Positions 16,595-23,751 of a stretch of DNA of 64,000 nt are shown here, piece after piece. Position 1 is the first letter of the stretch, and each line of letters opens with the position of its first letter. Position numbers and translations under genes: made by a program. The stretch comes from a virus. The notes beneath the pieces are model-generated. The model ran no database searches. It had not been told where the DNA came from and saw only the letters and a program-made list of their open reading frames with translations. Location of the stretch: IMG/VR virus record IMGVR_UViG_3300044695_006482, positions 1 to 64,000 of that record; one strand, written 5' to 3'.

Positions 16595-16681
16595 GGTATG
16601 TCAGCAAATGACTACAGGTAGAGCAGCCCGCTGAACCTGCCACCATTTGCGGTACATTGCGGCACCCTTGCACCGCCTTTA

Positions 16682-17041
16682 GTGCAAATCGCGACGCATC
16701 TTCCCACCCGCTACGAAACCATCAACTGGGAATACGCCTCATTAGTCGCGATCAAAGTCAGTAACACTGGATACAGTCGCGATGTCTCACTCATCTGCGA
16801 GCAGGACGAGCAGAGCGGCTACTTTCCCGTGCGCTGCGAAGCAGCTCAGCTGGAGTACCTGCGTCCGTACGCCGAGATCCTGCGCCGCGCCACCTACGAA
16901 GGCGGCGAGCCACCGGTGGTGCCGATCTTCCGCTCAAACGGCTACGCCCACCTCTGCGTCAGCGGCGCGGTCTACGACTACCCCGAGCTCGACTCCGTCC
17001 GCCAGCGCCTCTGCACCCCCGCAAAGCGGGGGGGGGGGTGA
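16682..17041 (+). CDS. Hypothetical protein ending at a G11 tract
   Basis: 119 aa from GTG. Mixed alpha/beta composition with a conserved-looking core (YASLVAIKVSNTGYSRDVSL, then YLRPYAEILRRATYEGGEP). No catalytic motif. Its last codons and stop are created by a run of eleven G's (17028-17038) right before TGA, so the C-terminus depends on tract length. Short inverted ATTTGC/GCAAAT arms lie just before the start. Function not recognised. Confidence 0.55.
   Translation: MQIATHLPTRYETINWEYASLVAIKVSNTGYSRDVSLICEQDEQSGYFPVRCEAAQLEYLRPYAEILRRATYEGGEPPVVPIFRSNGYAHLCVSGAVYDYPELDSVRQRLCTPAKRGGG
17016..17038 (+). repeat. Hairpin followed by G11 homopolymer
   Basis: CCCCCGC-AAA-GCGGGGG (7 bp stem, 17016-17032) runs into a total of 11 consecutive G's at 17028-17038, directly before a stop codon. 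The tract could vary by slippage or be a base-calling artefact. Confidence 0.6.
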
Positions 17042-17080
17042 CCACCCACATTTCTTCCAATTTCGGTCAACCTGATTCGG

Positions 17081-17109
17081 TTGACGCGTTGCCTGTTCGG
17101 GCCTAGGGT
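17081..17109 (+). promoter_or_regulatory. Promoter TTGACG-N17-TAGGGT
   Basis: TTGACG at 17081-17086 and TAGGGT at 17104-17109, 17-bp spacer, 4 bp before the GTG of 17113. If used, the transcript would start inside that short gene or just before the ssDNA-binding gene. It belongs to the recurring CTAGG-type -10 group. Confidence 0.5.
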
Positions 17110-17112
17110 GGC

Positions 17113-17337
17113 GTGAGTCGACCCCACGGTTTGGGCACTCCCCATCTCCTCTACGGCGAGCGGAAGCGCAAGCGCCATCTGTACCTCACGGACACGGCGC
17201 ACCAACATCTGGTCGGCATGGCACAGCGCACCGGCAACTCTCCCTCCGAGATCTGCGAGCAGATCATTCGGAAACACGCCAATGCGACTGCCGCTGAACG
17301 GCTCACGTCACCCTTTCTGATCGACATCCTGCCATGA
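17113..17337 (+). CDS. Small ribbon-helix-helix-like DNA-binding protein
   Basis: 74 aa from GTG. A basic start (YGERKRKRHLYLTDTAHQHL) leads into VGMAQRTGNSPSEICEQIIR, the strand-helix-helix layout of Arc/MetJ-type repressors. Stop overlaps the ATG of the ssDNA-binding protein (ATGA), so the two are co-translated. Likely autoregulator of the replication operon, or a small DNA-binding accessory factor. Short proteins of this fold are hard to distinguish, hence moderate confidence. Confidence 0.55.
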   Translation: MSRPHGLGTPHLLYGERKRKRHLYLTDTAHQHLVGMAQRTGNSPSEICEQIIRKHANATAAERLTSPFLIDILP

Positions 17338-17876
17338 CTGCCACATTCCTATCAGCTGACCTGATCGACGAGATCCTCAAGGAGTCATCTGGCTCCGGTC
17401 GCTACGTCAACCCGTCCAAGATCGAAGGCGAGCTCCGCCTGCGTCTCTTCGGCACCGGTGTCAGCGGCTTCGAGGGCTGGACCGACGAGAACAAGCCCGT
17501 CCGCTGGGAGCTCAAGCCGACCGAGCTGCCCTCGAACATCAAGGTCCGCGAAGGTCAGACTCCGCTGAAGCGCTTCATTGCCATCGTCGTTTACGACTAC
17601 TCCTCTCAGGACTTCAAGATCCTGCAGATGACTCAGAAGACGCTGATGGAACAGCTCTTCAAGTACGTCAAGGACGAAGAGTACGGCGATGCCACGCAGT
17701 ACGACATCAAGATCAGCAAGACCGGCGAGGGCATGAAGACCGAGTACACCCTGCTCGCCGCACCGCCTCGTCCTGTCGCCAAGGACATCCAGGCCGCCTA
17801 CGAGAAGGACGGTGTGCGGATCAACCTCCAGGCCCTGTTCGACGGTGACGACCCCTTCGCTGAAGCTTCGGCCTGA
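17334..17876 (+). CDS. Single-stranded DNA-binding protein (phage type)
   Basis: 180 aa. The arrangement ELRLRLFGTGVSGFEGW, then KPVRWELKP, FIAIVVYDY, FKILQMTQKTLMEQLFKYVK and QYDIKISKTGEG matches phage OB-fold ssDNA-binding proteins of the gp32-like class. The C-terminus is acidic (LFDGDDPFAEASA), as expected for recruiting replication partners. It would coat ssDNA at the fork and during exonuclease-driven recombination. Followed by a strong terminator at 17895, so it ends an operon. Confidence 0.75.
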   Translation: MTATFLSADLIDEILKESSGSGRYVNPSKIEGELRLRLFGTGVSGFEGWTDENKPVRWELKPTELPSNIKVREGQTPLKRFIAIVVYDYSSQDFKILQMTQKTLMEQLFKYVKDEEYGDATQYDIKISKTGEGMKTEYTLLAAPPRPVAKDIQAAYEKDGVRINLQALFDGDDPFAEASA

Positions 17877-17894
17877 TCTGTCCAGTTCCGGAGT

Positions 17895-17920
17895 GGGGCG
17901 GCAGGTAACCGCCCCTTTTT
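17895..17920 (+). terminator. Rho-independent terminator after the SSB gene
   Basis: GGGGCGG-CAGGTAA-CCGCCCC (7 perfect GC-rich pairs) followed by T5 at 17916-17920. The ATG of the XRE gene lies 12 bp further on. Confidence 0.85.
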
Positions 17921-17931
17921 CCCGAACCGCT

Positions 17932-18195
17932 ATGGATCCTGCTGTGCCACCCCTGCTCCGGATCTACGCCCGGAACATCGAACTCTTAGCGGTGAAGCGC
18001 GGGATTCCTGCGCATGCCCTCGCCGGCGAGCTCGGCCTCACCGCCAACACCTTGAACCGCATTCGGTTCGCCCGCAGCCGCTACCTCGACCCCGAAGTCT
18101 TCGTCGGTCTTCTTGACCTCTTCGAGTGCGAGCCCAACGACCTGCTTTTACCCCAGCCAGGTATCGACTACTCGCATGACATCCGCACTCGCTGA
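17932..18195 (+). CDS. XRE-type helix-turn-helix regulator
   Basis: 87 aa from the ATG right after the terminator. RNIELLAVKRGIPAHALAGE then LGLTANTLNRIRFARSRYLD form the five-helix Cro/C1-type DNA-binding domain, ending LLDLFECEPNDLLLP, which is characteristic of XRE repressors. It has no C-terminal protease domain, so it is Cro-like in size. Placed between the SSB and exonuclease genes, overlapping the latter by 20 bp. A lysis/lysogeny or replication switch role is inferred. Confidence 0.75.
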   Translation: MDPAVPPLLRIYARNIELLAVKRGIPAHALAGELGLTANTLNRIRFARSRYLDPEVFVGLLDLFECEPNDLLLPQPGIDYSHDIRTR

Positions 18196-18886
18196 TAGGC
18201 GCCTGCCCCATCTGCCCCGGTACGAGCCAGTCCGCTCCCACGAGGGCGACGAGCGTCTGTACAGCACACCCGCAGGCAGCCTGCACAGCGTCACCACCAT
18301 CCTCTCGGGCAGTCGCGACAACTCCGGCCTGGAGCTCTGGCGCGAATCCGTCGGTGCCGAGCGCGCCGACTTCATCAGCTCATTCGCCTGCTTCCGCGGC
18401 AACGGCCACCACCTGAACATCGAGCGTTGGCTGACCGACGGCAGCGAGCCCGAGTACAGCCTGGCCACGTCGCCGTACTGGAAGTCGACGCGCCGTTTCC
18501 TGGACACGATCGACTCCGCGCTCCTGCTCGAGGGTGCCGTCTGGCACCGGGACGGCTTTGCCGGCACGCTCGATGCCATCTGCTACCTCGCCGAGGACGG
18601 CCTTCAGCCCACCTTGTGCGACTGGAAGACGGCCGACAGCCCGCGCAAACCGGACAAGATCTACGAGTACTCGCTGCAATGTGCGGCCTACGTCGCTGCT
18701 GCGAACTACGTCTACGGGCACATGGGTCTGAACATCACCCAGGCCAAGATCGTGGTTGCCATCGCCGATAGCGCGCCTCAGATCGAGACGCTGGACGCCC
18801 GCGCCCTGGAGCAGCTCTACAAGCATTTCCTGGCCCGGCTGCAGCGGTTCACCTTCGCCCGCAAGAGCAGGGGAGGCCGCAAATGA
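18176..18886 (+). CDS. PD-(D/E)XK exonuclease (Cas4/MGME1/RecB-like)
   Basis: 236 aa from ATG 18176, overlapping the XRE gene. N-terminus LPHLPRYEPVRSHEG then RLYSTPAGSLHSVTTILSG matches the MGME1-like phage exonucleases. Nuclease motifs: GFAGTLDAIC (metal-binding Asp), LCDWKTA (D-x-K) and QCAAYVAAANY (Q-x3-Y). It resects DNA ends for recombination or replication restart and probably works with the SSB. No Fe-S cysteines seen. Confidence 0.82.
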   Translation: MTSALADRRLPHLPRYEPVRSHEGDERLYSTPAGSLHSVTTILSGSRDNSGLELWRESVGAERADFISSFACFRGNGHHLNIERWLTDGSEPEYSLATSPYWKSTRRFLDTIDSALLLEGAVWHRDGFAGTLDAICYLAEDGLQPTLCDWKTADSPRKPDKIYEYSLQCAAYVAAANYVYGHMGLNITQAKIVVAIADSAPQIETLDARALEQLYKHFLARLQRFTFARKSRGGRK

Positions 18887-19284
18887 GCTCGGCAACTACC
18901 AGTGTGACCGAGTACCTGCGCGCCGCACTGGGCGGCTCACTCATCGGCCAGATGGCGGCGACGCGCGACATCAGCGTCGAAGCGCTGCTCACCCCTGACT
19001 CTGAGGCGCTGAATACCCTGCGCGCCGAGCTCGAGGAATTCGGCGTGGACCCCGAGCTGCTCGCCACGCAGGCCCTGGCCGCGCTGACCGCTCTGATGAT
19101 CGAGCCCGACAACGCCGATCGCATCGTCACCGAGCTGACCCGGCTTCTGTGGAGCATCCTCGGCGACCCCAAGAGCGGCGCTCCCCCCGAGATCTACCGC
19201 CAGGCCGGCAGTGCAATGCACCTGTCATTCATCGGCATTCTTTCACCGCAAATTCTCGAACCCTTCTTCAAGTCACTCGATTAG
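18883..19284 (+). CDS. Unknown helical protein in replication operon
   Basis: 133 aa, coupled by ATGA to the exonuclease. Predicted all-helical, acidic in the middle (LRAELEEFGVDPELLATQAL), with a hydrophobic C-terminal stretch (MHLSFIGILSPQILEPFF) too short and polar to be a sure membrane anchor. No motif recognised. Its location between exonuclease and dNMP kinase suggests a replication accessory role. Confidence 0.6.
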   Translation: MSSATTSVTEYLRAALGGSLIGQMAATRDISVEALLTPDSEALNTLRAELEEFGVDPELLATQALAALTALMIEPDNADRIVTELTRLLWSILGDPKSGAPPEIYRQAGSAMHLSFIGILSPQILEPFFKSLD

Positions 19285-19286
19285 CC

Positions 19287-19862
19287 ATGCCCCGCCTGAT
19301 TGGTCTTTACAGCTCCGCGCCTCAGTCCGGCAAGTCGAGCGTCGCGTCGTACCTCAGCACGTACGGCTACCGCACCGTCAGCTTCGCCACTCCGCTCAAG
19401 GCGATGGTGCGCAGCTTCCTGGTCCACGCCGGCTACACGTACGACCAAGTCGACGACCTCCTGACGCCGAACCAGAAGGAACGCATCCTCCCCGAGCTCG
19501 GTGTCAGCCCTCGCCAGCTGATGCAGACCCTTGGCACCGAATGGGGCCGCGATTGCGTCCGCCCCGACGTGTGGTTGCGGTGCTGGGAGCGCAACGTCAA
19601 GTACTACCTGAGCTCCGACCTGCCTGTGATCTGCGACGACGTCCGCTACCCGAACGAGGCGGATCTGATCCGCAGGTTCGGCGGCGAATTGTGGCTGATC
19701 ACGCGCCCTGGCGTGCGCCGCACCACGAGCCACGCCAGCGAGGGGTCGCTCGATGACTTTCCGTGCTTCGACCGGCGCCTGGACAACAGCGGAACGCTGA
19801 TCGACCTGTACCAATCGGTGCGCCGTCTCATTGACGTCACCACCCCCGAGCTCGCGTCATGA
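19287..19862 (+). CDS. Deoxynucleoside monophosphate kinase
   Basis: 191 aa. Walker A YSSAPQSGKSSVASYLS near the N-terminus, then SFATPLKAMVRSFL, the LMQTLGTEWGRDCVRPDVW motif and ICDDVRYPNEAD, all typical of phage T4 gp1-like dNMP kinases. It phosphorylates dNMPs to dNDPs using ATP, feeding DNA synthesis, and partners logically with ThyX two genes downstream. Start ATG lies 2 bp after the previous stop. Confidence 0.82.
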   Translation: MPRLIGLYSSAPQSGKSSVASYLSTYGYRTVSFATPLKAMVRSFLVHAGYTYDQVDDLLTPNQKERILPELGVSPRQLMQTLGTEWGRDCVRPDVWLRCWERNVKYYLSSDLPVICDDVRYPNEADLIRRFGGELWLITRPGVRRTTSHASEGSLDDFPCFDRRLDNSGTLIDLYQSVRRLIDVTTPELAS

Positions 19863-20089
19863 CCGTCCCCATCCCCGAGGCCGCAGACCGCCTCAGCCCT
19901 CCCTGGCGCTTCCGTCTGGGCGACAACGTCTATGTCCGCGGGCGCGGCTTCGACGAGACCTTCAAGGTCGTCGGCGGCGAACTCTGGCTGGGCTGCCCCC
20001 ATCTGACTCTGGTCGACCCGGACGGCCGCACCTGGCGTGTCGCCCAGATCGAGTGCTCTTCCCGTCCGATCGTGTTCCGCAAAGGCTGA
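19859..20089 (+). CDS. Small beta-rich protein, unknown
   Basis: 76 aa, ATG coupled to the kinase stop. Sequence RFRLGDNVYVRGRGFDETFK then GELWLGCPHLTLVDPDGRTW reads as an SH3-like or Tudor-like small barrel. Stop overlaps the ThyX ATG (TGATG). No known family; it may be an accessory protein of nucleotide metabolism, on context alone. Confidence 0.6.
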   Translation: MTVPIPEAADRLSPPWRFRLGDNVYVRGRGFDETFKVVGGELWLGCPHLTLVDPDGRTWRVAQIECSSRPIVFRKG

Positions 20090-20808
20090 TGGATCCTCAT
20101 TTCCGCGTCGAGGTGCTGAACCGCACCGAGCAGCCCCAGACCCTGTGCTGGTGGGCAATGCACCAGGACTACAGCGAGGACTTCGTCTTCGACGAACACC
20201 CTCCGACCGAAGCCGAGGCCGGTGAGATCTGCGTCAAGCGGTTGCTCTCCGGCGAGCGCGGCCACTACGGCCCACTGGAGCACCCACAGATCAGCTTCAA
20301 CGTGGGCTGGTTTCCCCACTCGGTGATGCAGCAGGCCCGCACCCACCGCGTCGGCGTGAGCTTCGACGTGCAGTCGATGCGCTACACGGGTCAGCGCATT
20401 CTCGACGTGTGCATGGGAACTCGCGACGTCGAAGAGGTCTTCTACCTCCGCCCGGTGGGCACCTACCGCGACCGTCAGGGCAAGCGGTACGAGTACACCG
20501 CCGACGCTCGCCTGGTGGACCGCATCATCTGCGTCGACGCCGCCGGCCGTTACAAGCTGGCCATCGAGCGCGGCTACGCCGAAGAACACGCCCGCGGCAT
20601 CCTGCCGTTCGACTACCGCCAGCACTTCGTGGTGAGCTTCTCGCTGCGAGCCTTCCTGCACTTCATGGACCTGCGGGCCAAGCTCGACGCTCAGGAAGAA
20701 ATCCGCATGCTGTGCGACCTGATGTGGCCGCACATGCAGTCGTGGGCCCCGGAAATTGCCGCCTGGTACGCCGCCACACGGCTGCACAAAGCACGCCTTG
20801 CACCATGA
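20089..20808 (+). CDS. thyX: Flavin-dependent thymidylate synthase ThyX
   Basis: 239 aa. The ThyX signature appears as RTHRVGVSFDVQSMRYTGQR (residues 84-103), a variant of RHR-x7-S in which the first Arg is Thr. Further ThyX features are GERGHYGPLEHPQISF and the C-terminal SLRAFLHFMDLR motif. It converts dUMP to dTMP with methylene-THF and FAD. Phages use it to raise dTTP independently of the host enzyme. Part of the exonuclease-kinase-ThyX run. Confidence 0.93.
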   Translation: MDPHFRVEVLNRTEQPQTLCWWAMHQDYSEDFVFDEHPPTEAEAGEICVKRLLSGERGHYGPLEHPQISFNVGWFPHSVMQQARTHRVGVSFDVQSMRYTGQRILDVCMGTRDVEEVFYLRPVGTYRDRQGKRYEYTADARLVDRIICVDAAGRYKLAIERGYAEEHARGILPFDYRQHFVVSFSLRAFLHFMDLRAKLDAQEEIRMLCDLMWPHMQSWAPEIAAWYAATRLHKARLAP

Positions 20809-21146
20809 CCCTCCTCATCACCATCCGCTCCACCGAGGACGGCTACTACCACTGGGAGCTACACGACGGCCCTGACGGCGCCTTCGAATACTCCGGCTAC
20901 ACCCCGCTTCTCGAGCGCTGTTTCGAGGAGATCCTCCGCGCCCAGTGGAGCCTCGCTGAACACCTCACAAGAGACCTGAACCCCGAGAACGGTTGGCTGC
21001 CGCACGACGCCCCGGATCCTGCTCCCATCCCCCAGGTCCATCCGCCCTCGGGCGACGCGCTCCCCGCTCAGCAGGACATCCCAGCCTCGAGCCATCCGAG
21101 CACATCTTCACCAAGCATTTACCTTCCCCCATCCAGTTCTGGTTGA
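20805..21146 (+). CDS. Hypothetical protein with Ser/Pro tail
   Basis: 113 aa, coupled by ATGA to thyX. The first 65 residues are folded-looking ([20 protein letters not shown] then [20 protein letters not shown]), and the last 40 are Ser/Pro-rich and probably disordered. No recognised motif. The sigma-factor gene starts 10 bp downstream. Confidence 0.55.
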   Translation: MTLLITIRSTEDGYYHWELHDGPDGAFEYSGYTPLLERCFEEILRAQWSLAEHLTRDLNPENGWLPHDAPDPAPIPQVHPPSGDALPAQQDIPASSHPSTSSPSIYLPPSSSG

Positions 21147-21156
21147 CAATGCACTG

Positions 21157-22026
21157 ATGTCCAACTCAGAACTACAGAGCTATCTGACCGATGTAGGACG
21201 GCTGCCCGTCCTCAGCAAGGAAGCGCAGCTGCGTCACTGCCAGCGCATCTTCGCCTGGGTGAACCACGCCGACGGCCGCGACTGCGCCCCGCCGCGTATT
21301 CGCCGCGCCGGCGAGCGCGCCATGACGGTCATGGTGCAGACCAACCTGCGCCTGGTCGTCTCCATCGCCAAGCGCTACCAGAACAGGGGCCTCGACATGC
21401 TGGACCTGATCCAGGAGGGCAACCTCGGCCTGATCCGCGGCCTCGAGCTGTTCGACCCGACCCGCGGCTACGCGGTGTCCACCTACGCCTACTGGTGGAT
21501 CCGCCAGGCGATCACCCGCGCCATCCACAGCATGGCCCGCCCGATCCGCCTCCCGATCAACACCCACGAGGTGCTGAGCCGGGCCCAGCGCTTCACCGCC
21601 GAGTACACCGCCACCAACGGCCGCACCCCGACCTTCACCGAGATCGCCGCGCACTGCGAGACCACGACCGAGCGCATCGTGGCCATGCTCGACCTGCAGT
21701 CCACGACGACGTGCCGCTCACTCGACACGTTGTGCACGGACGACGGCAACGCGCTGATGGACCTGATCGCCTACGACAGCACCAGCGCCACCAGCTCCCC
21801 GGACGAATCCCTGCGCCTGCAGGACAACCGCGAGGTGCTGCGCCTGGCGCTGAGCCGCCTCCCCGAGGTCGAAGCGCAGATCCTGCACGGCGTGTTCTTC
21901 GAGGAGCGCTCCCTGCGCGACATCGCCACAGAGCTGGGGTTCAGCCGCTCCCGCGCCGGCCAGGTGCAGAAGACGGCATTGAACCGCCTGCGCAACATCC
22001 TGCGCCTGCAGGGGCACGCCCCATGA
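21157..22026 (+). CDS. Phage-encoded sigma-70 family RNA polymerase sigma factor
   Basis: 289 aa. Regions in order: 1.2 ([20 protein letters not shown]), 2.1-2.3 ([38 protein letters not shown]), 2.4 ([17 protein letters not shown]), 3 ([17 protein letters not shown]) and 4 ([38 protein letters not shown]). Region 2.4 keeps the canonical -10-reading residues. Region 4.2 departs from the usual TRERIRQIE, so -35 recognition may differ. It would redirect host RNA polymerase to phage promoters. Close to the group-2 cyanobacterial sigma factors, so host acquisition is plausible. Confidence 0.92.
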   Translation: MSNSELQSYLTDVGRLPVLSKEAQLRHCQRIFAWVNHADGRDCAPPRIRRAGERAMTVMVQTNLRLVVSIAKRYQNRGLDMLDLIQEGNLGLIRGLELFDPTRGYAVSTYAYWWIRQAITRAIHSMARPIRLPINTHEVLSRAQRFTAEYTATNGRTPTFTEIAAHCETTTERIVAMLDLQSTTTCRSLDTLCTDDGNALMDLIAYDSTSATSSPDESLRLQDNREVLRLALSRLPEVEAQILHGVFFEERSLRDIATELGFSRSRAGQVQKTALNRLRNILRLQGHAP

Positions 22027-22202
22027 GCAGCGAGCCCCTGGTCCGGCTGCGGTGGTACGAGCTGTGGATGCTCCGCTTCCTGTCGCGCAGCCCGCGCATC
22101 GCGCGCATCACAGTCCAGCAATTCGCCCCCGAGCCCGATTTCGTCGGCCAGCTCGAAGCGCTGTACCACGGCCCCAGCGCCGAAGGAGAGCGCGAAGGTT
22201 GA
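22023..22202 (+). CDS. Small protein downstream of sigma factor
   Basis: 59 aa, ATG overlapping the sigma stop (ATGA). [20 protein letters not shown] then [20 protein letters not shown]. Co-translation with the sigma factor raises the possibility of a modulator such as an anti-sigma or RNA polymerase-binding protein; nothing in the sequence proves it. A promoter begins over its stop codon. Confidence 0.55.
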   Translation: MSSEPLVRLRWYELWMLRFLSRSPRIARITVQQFAPEPDFVGQLEALYHGPSAEGEREG

Positions 22203-22229
22203 CGCTTGACGCCCAGCCTGTGCTAGGCT
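22199..22229 (+). promoter_or_regulatory. Promoter TTGACG-N19-TAGGCT
   Basis: TTGACG at 22199-22204 and extended -10 TGCTAGGCT ending at 22229; a second TTGACG at 22206-22211. Drives the HTH gene at 22259. Spacer is 19 bp to TAGGCT, or 17 bp to the overlapping GCTAGG. Confidence 0.55.
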
Positions 22230-22258
22230 GCGCCACCCATCTCACGTCCGCCGTTCGC

Positions 22259-22642
22259 ATGCCCGTCCAGCGATCACAGGTCTCTCTGGACCGCCTCCTA
22301 TCAGTCTGTGACTTGATCTACGCCCGTGACGGATTCGTCACCTGGACCGAGGTCGGCAGCACCCTCGGCATCAGCCGGCAGGCCGTTCAGTTGCGCCTTC
22401 GCGCGGCTGTTGAGAAAGGCGACCTCACCCCCGAGGCCGTGGAGAAATACCAGAGCATGGCCTCACGGACCGCAGCCGCCCGAGAGCGGAAAGAGAAGCG
22501 CGAATCGGACGAAAACAAGTACAGGCGCTATATCCGTTTCATGCCAGAGAACCTGGAGTGGCTCCAAGCTCAGTCAGACGAAAGGAAAGTGACGATACCT
22601 GACATCATCAATGGCCTAATTACCAAAGCTCGAACGAGCTAG
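22259..22642 (+). CDS. Helix-turn-helix regulator with basic linker
   Basis: 127 aa. Residues about 5-50 form a winged/HTH domain (VTWTEVGSTLGISRQAVQLR), followed by a Lys/Arg/Glu-rich helix (ARERKEKRESDENKYRRYI), then a ribbon-helix-helix-like end (IRFMPENLEWLQAQSDERKV, PDIINGLITKA). Two DNA-contacting parts suggest a specific repressor. It has its own TGCTAGGCT promoter and directly precedes the long regulatory and RNA region, so it may control that region. Confidence 0.7.
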   Translation: MPVQRSQVSLDRLLSVCDLIYARDGFVTWTEVGSTLGISRQAVQLRLRAAVEKGDLTPEAVEKYQSMASRTAAARERKEKRESDENKYRRYIRFMPENLEWLQAQSDERKVTIPDIINGLITKARTS

Positions 22643-22706
22643 AATCCAATACATATACATACATTTTTTATTGCGCCCTGGAAGTGTGATGACTGCGTCA
22701 CGGCCT

Positions 22707-22788
22707 GTCCCAGGCTGGGACTAGCGAGTCTCGGCGCGACATCTATTCTCTTTCGCGCGCGAAAGGTCTCAATCCGAGACTCAATAGA
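22707..22788 (+). promoter_or_regulatory. Compound inverted repeats (operator, origin or RNA fold)
   Basis: Three nested elements: hairpin GTCCCA-GGC-TGGGAC (22707-22721); 9-bp perfect arms GAGTCTCGG (22726-22734) and CCGAGACTC (22774-22782); and between them a 16-bp palindrome CTTTCGCGCGCGAAAG (22750-22765). TCTATT (22742-22747) can also pair with AATAGA (22783-22788) outside the arms, giving a pseudoknot if transcribed. No T-run, so not a simple terminator. Confidence 0.6.
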
Positions 22789-22801
22789 CACAGCCGCCTG
22801 G

Positions 22802-22832
22802 TTGCGCCGTCGGCCGCTGGCCGTGCTAGGTT
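22802..22832 (+). promoter_or_regulatory. Promoter TTGCGC-N19-TAGGTT
   Basis: TTGCGC at 22802-22807, CGTGCTAGGTT ending at 22832, 19-bp spacer, same architecture as the 22199 and 23014 promoters. The leader downstream has hairpins GACGGC-GAT-GCCGTC and GCAGC-TTT-GCTGC and no convincing ORF. Confidence 0.5.
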
Positions 22833-23013
22833 GGCTGAGACAACCGGAAACGACCCGGACGGCGATGCCGTCGCGGACGGCGCCCGTGCTGTCACCTTAC
22901 CGCACCTTGACAACCGAACACCCTGGCCCATGGGGACCCGCAGCTTTGCTGCGCCCATCGGCCGATCACGCTTCCCTCCTTGTGCGGGTTTCGTGATTCT
23001 CGCGCCGGTTCGC

Positions 23014-23044
23014 TTGACGGATCCGGCGGCAGGGGTGCTAGGTT
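23014..23044 (+). promoter_or_regulatory. Promoter TTGACG-N19-TAGGTT for the structured RNA
   Basis: TTGACG at 23014-23019 and GTGCTAGGTT ending at 23044, with the same 19-bp spacing. Predicted start near 23051, immediately at the first hairpin of the structured region. Confidence 0.6.
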
Positions 23045-23050
23045 AGGTGC

Positions 23051-23707
23051 ACCGAACCGAAAGGGTCGGGCCAGCCGCTCCCGCGGCGCATCCTGTTTCT
23101 GAACTGCTTATGTAATGCTCTGATCTTGCTACGAACAACAACCGTGCCGAGCGCAGTGCCGAGCCCGTGATCGGGTGAGCCTGCCCAGCTTGGAGGGAAG
23201 ACGTATCGGACAATGAGCCCTTAAGGGCCGGGGTCTGTACCAGGGGCGGCGATTTGCCTGCGGTCTGGCCTACGTATCGTCTGAATCCTGGCTTCGCCGG
23301 AGGGACAAGCTGACCCGCTTTGTGCGGGCCTCTCAGAGGAGGGCACCTAGGGATAGGTGTTCAGCCCTAACCGACCCGGATGGTATGGGGGAATAGGTGC
23401 AGCGGCATGATGCCGAGCCCAAGCCCGAGCCATCGGGCCTAGGTGAGCACTAGCAGGCGCGGGCTCTGAGCCCTTCGAAGCTAGTAGCTGTCTAGTGGGC
23501 AGGCAGTGAAGCTGACAGCGCAACCCTGGCGAACCGGGGCGCGACTGTCTTGCTGTACCTATGGGAATACGCAACCCGGCTTACCCCGGCTCTGCAACAT
23601 ACGGTCACCGCGTGTTGACCGTGGCAATGGGCATTCGGCTCTGCCTAACACGCACAAACCATCTCCCCCAGAAGTTCCCCCTGGCGCACTGCGTCCGGGG
23701 GTCTTTT
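23051..23707 (+). ncRNA. Large structured non-coding RNA candidate (about 660 nt)
   Basis: No convincing ORF in any frame, yet the stretch is bounded by a promoter (23014-23044) and a terminator (23677-23707) and is full of hairpins. Examples: CCGAACC-GAAA-GGGTCGG (23052-23069, GNRA loop), GCCGC/GCGGC (23074), GCCC-TTAA-GGGC (23217), CCCGC/GCGGG (23314), CACCTA-GGGA-TAGGTG (23344, GNRA loop), CGGCA/TGCCG (23403), GCCCGA-GCCA-TCGGGC (23423), GGGCT-CTG-AGCCC (23461), a GACAG/CTGTC arm capped by CCCTGG-CGAA-CCGGGG (23514-23549), and an H-type pseudoknot at 23601-23653. Size, complexity and phage setting resemble GOLLD or ROOL RNAs, but no specific match could be shown. Conservation was not tested. 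Confidence 0.65.
23677..23707 (+). terminator. Strong terminator ending the structured RNA
   Basis: CCCCC (23677-23681) pairs with GGGGG (23697-23701) around an inner GGCGC/GCGTC stem with a 3-nt loop, one mismatch, followed by TCTTTT at 23702-23707. Confidence 0.8.
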
Positions 23708-23751
23708 GGCTGAGGTGCTTTGCACCTTTCCCTCTAGCTGTGAGTTTCAGC

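Noticed and set aside
22831-23046. 71-aa frame and other short frames in the 22.64-23.75 kb region
   Set aside because: Arg/Pro/Ala-rich, no ribosome site, cross promoter and hairpins; the region is better explained as regulatory and RNA.
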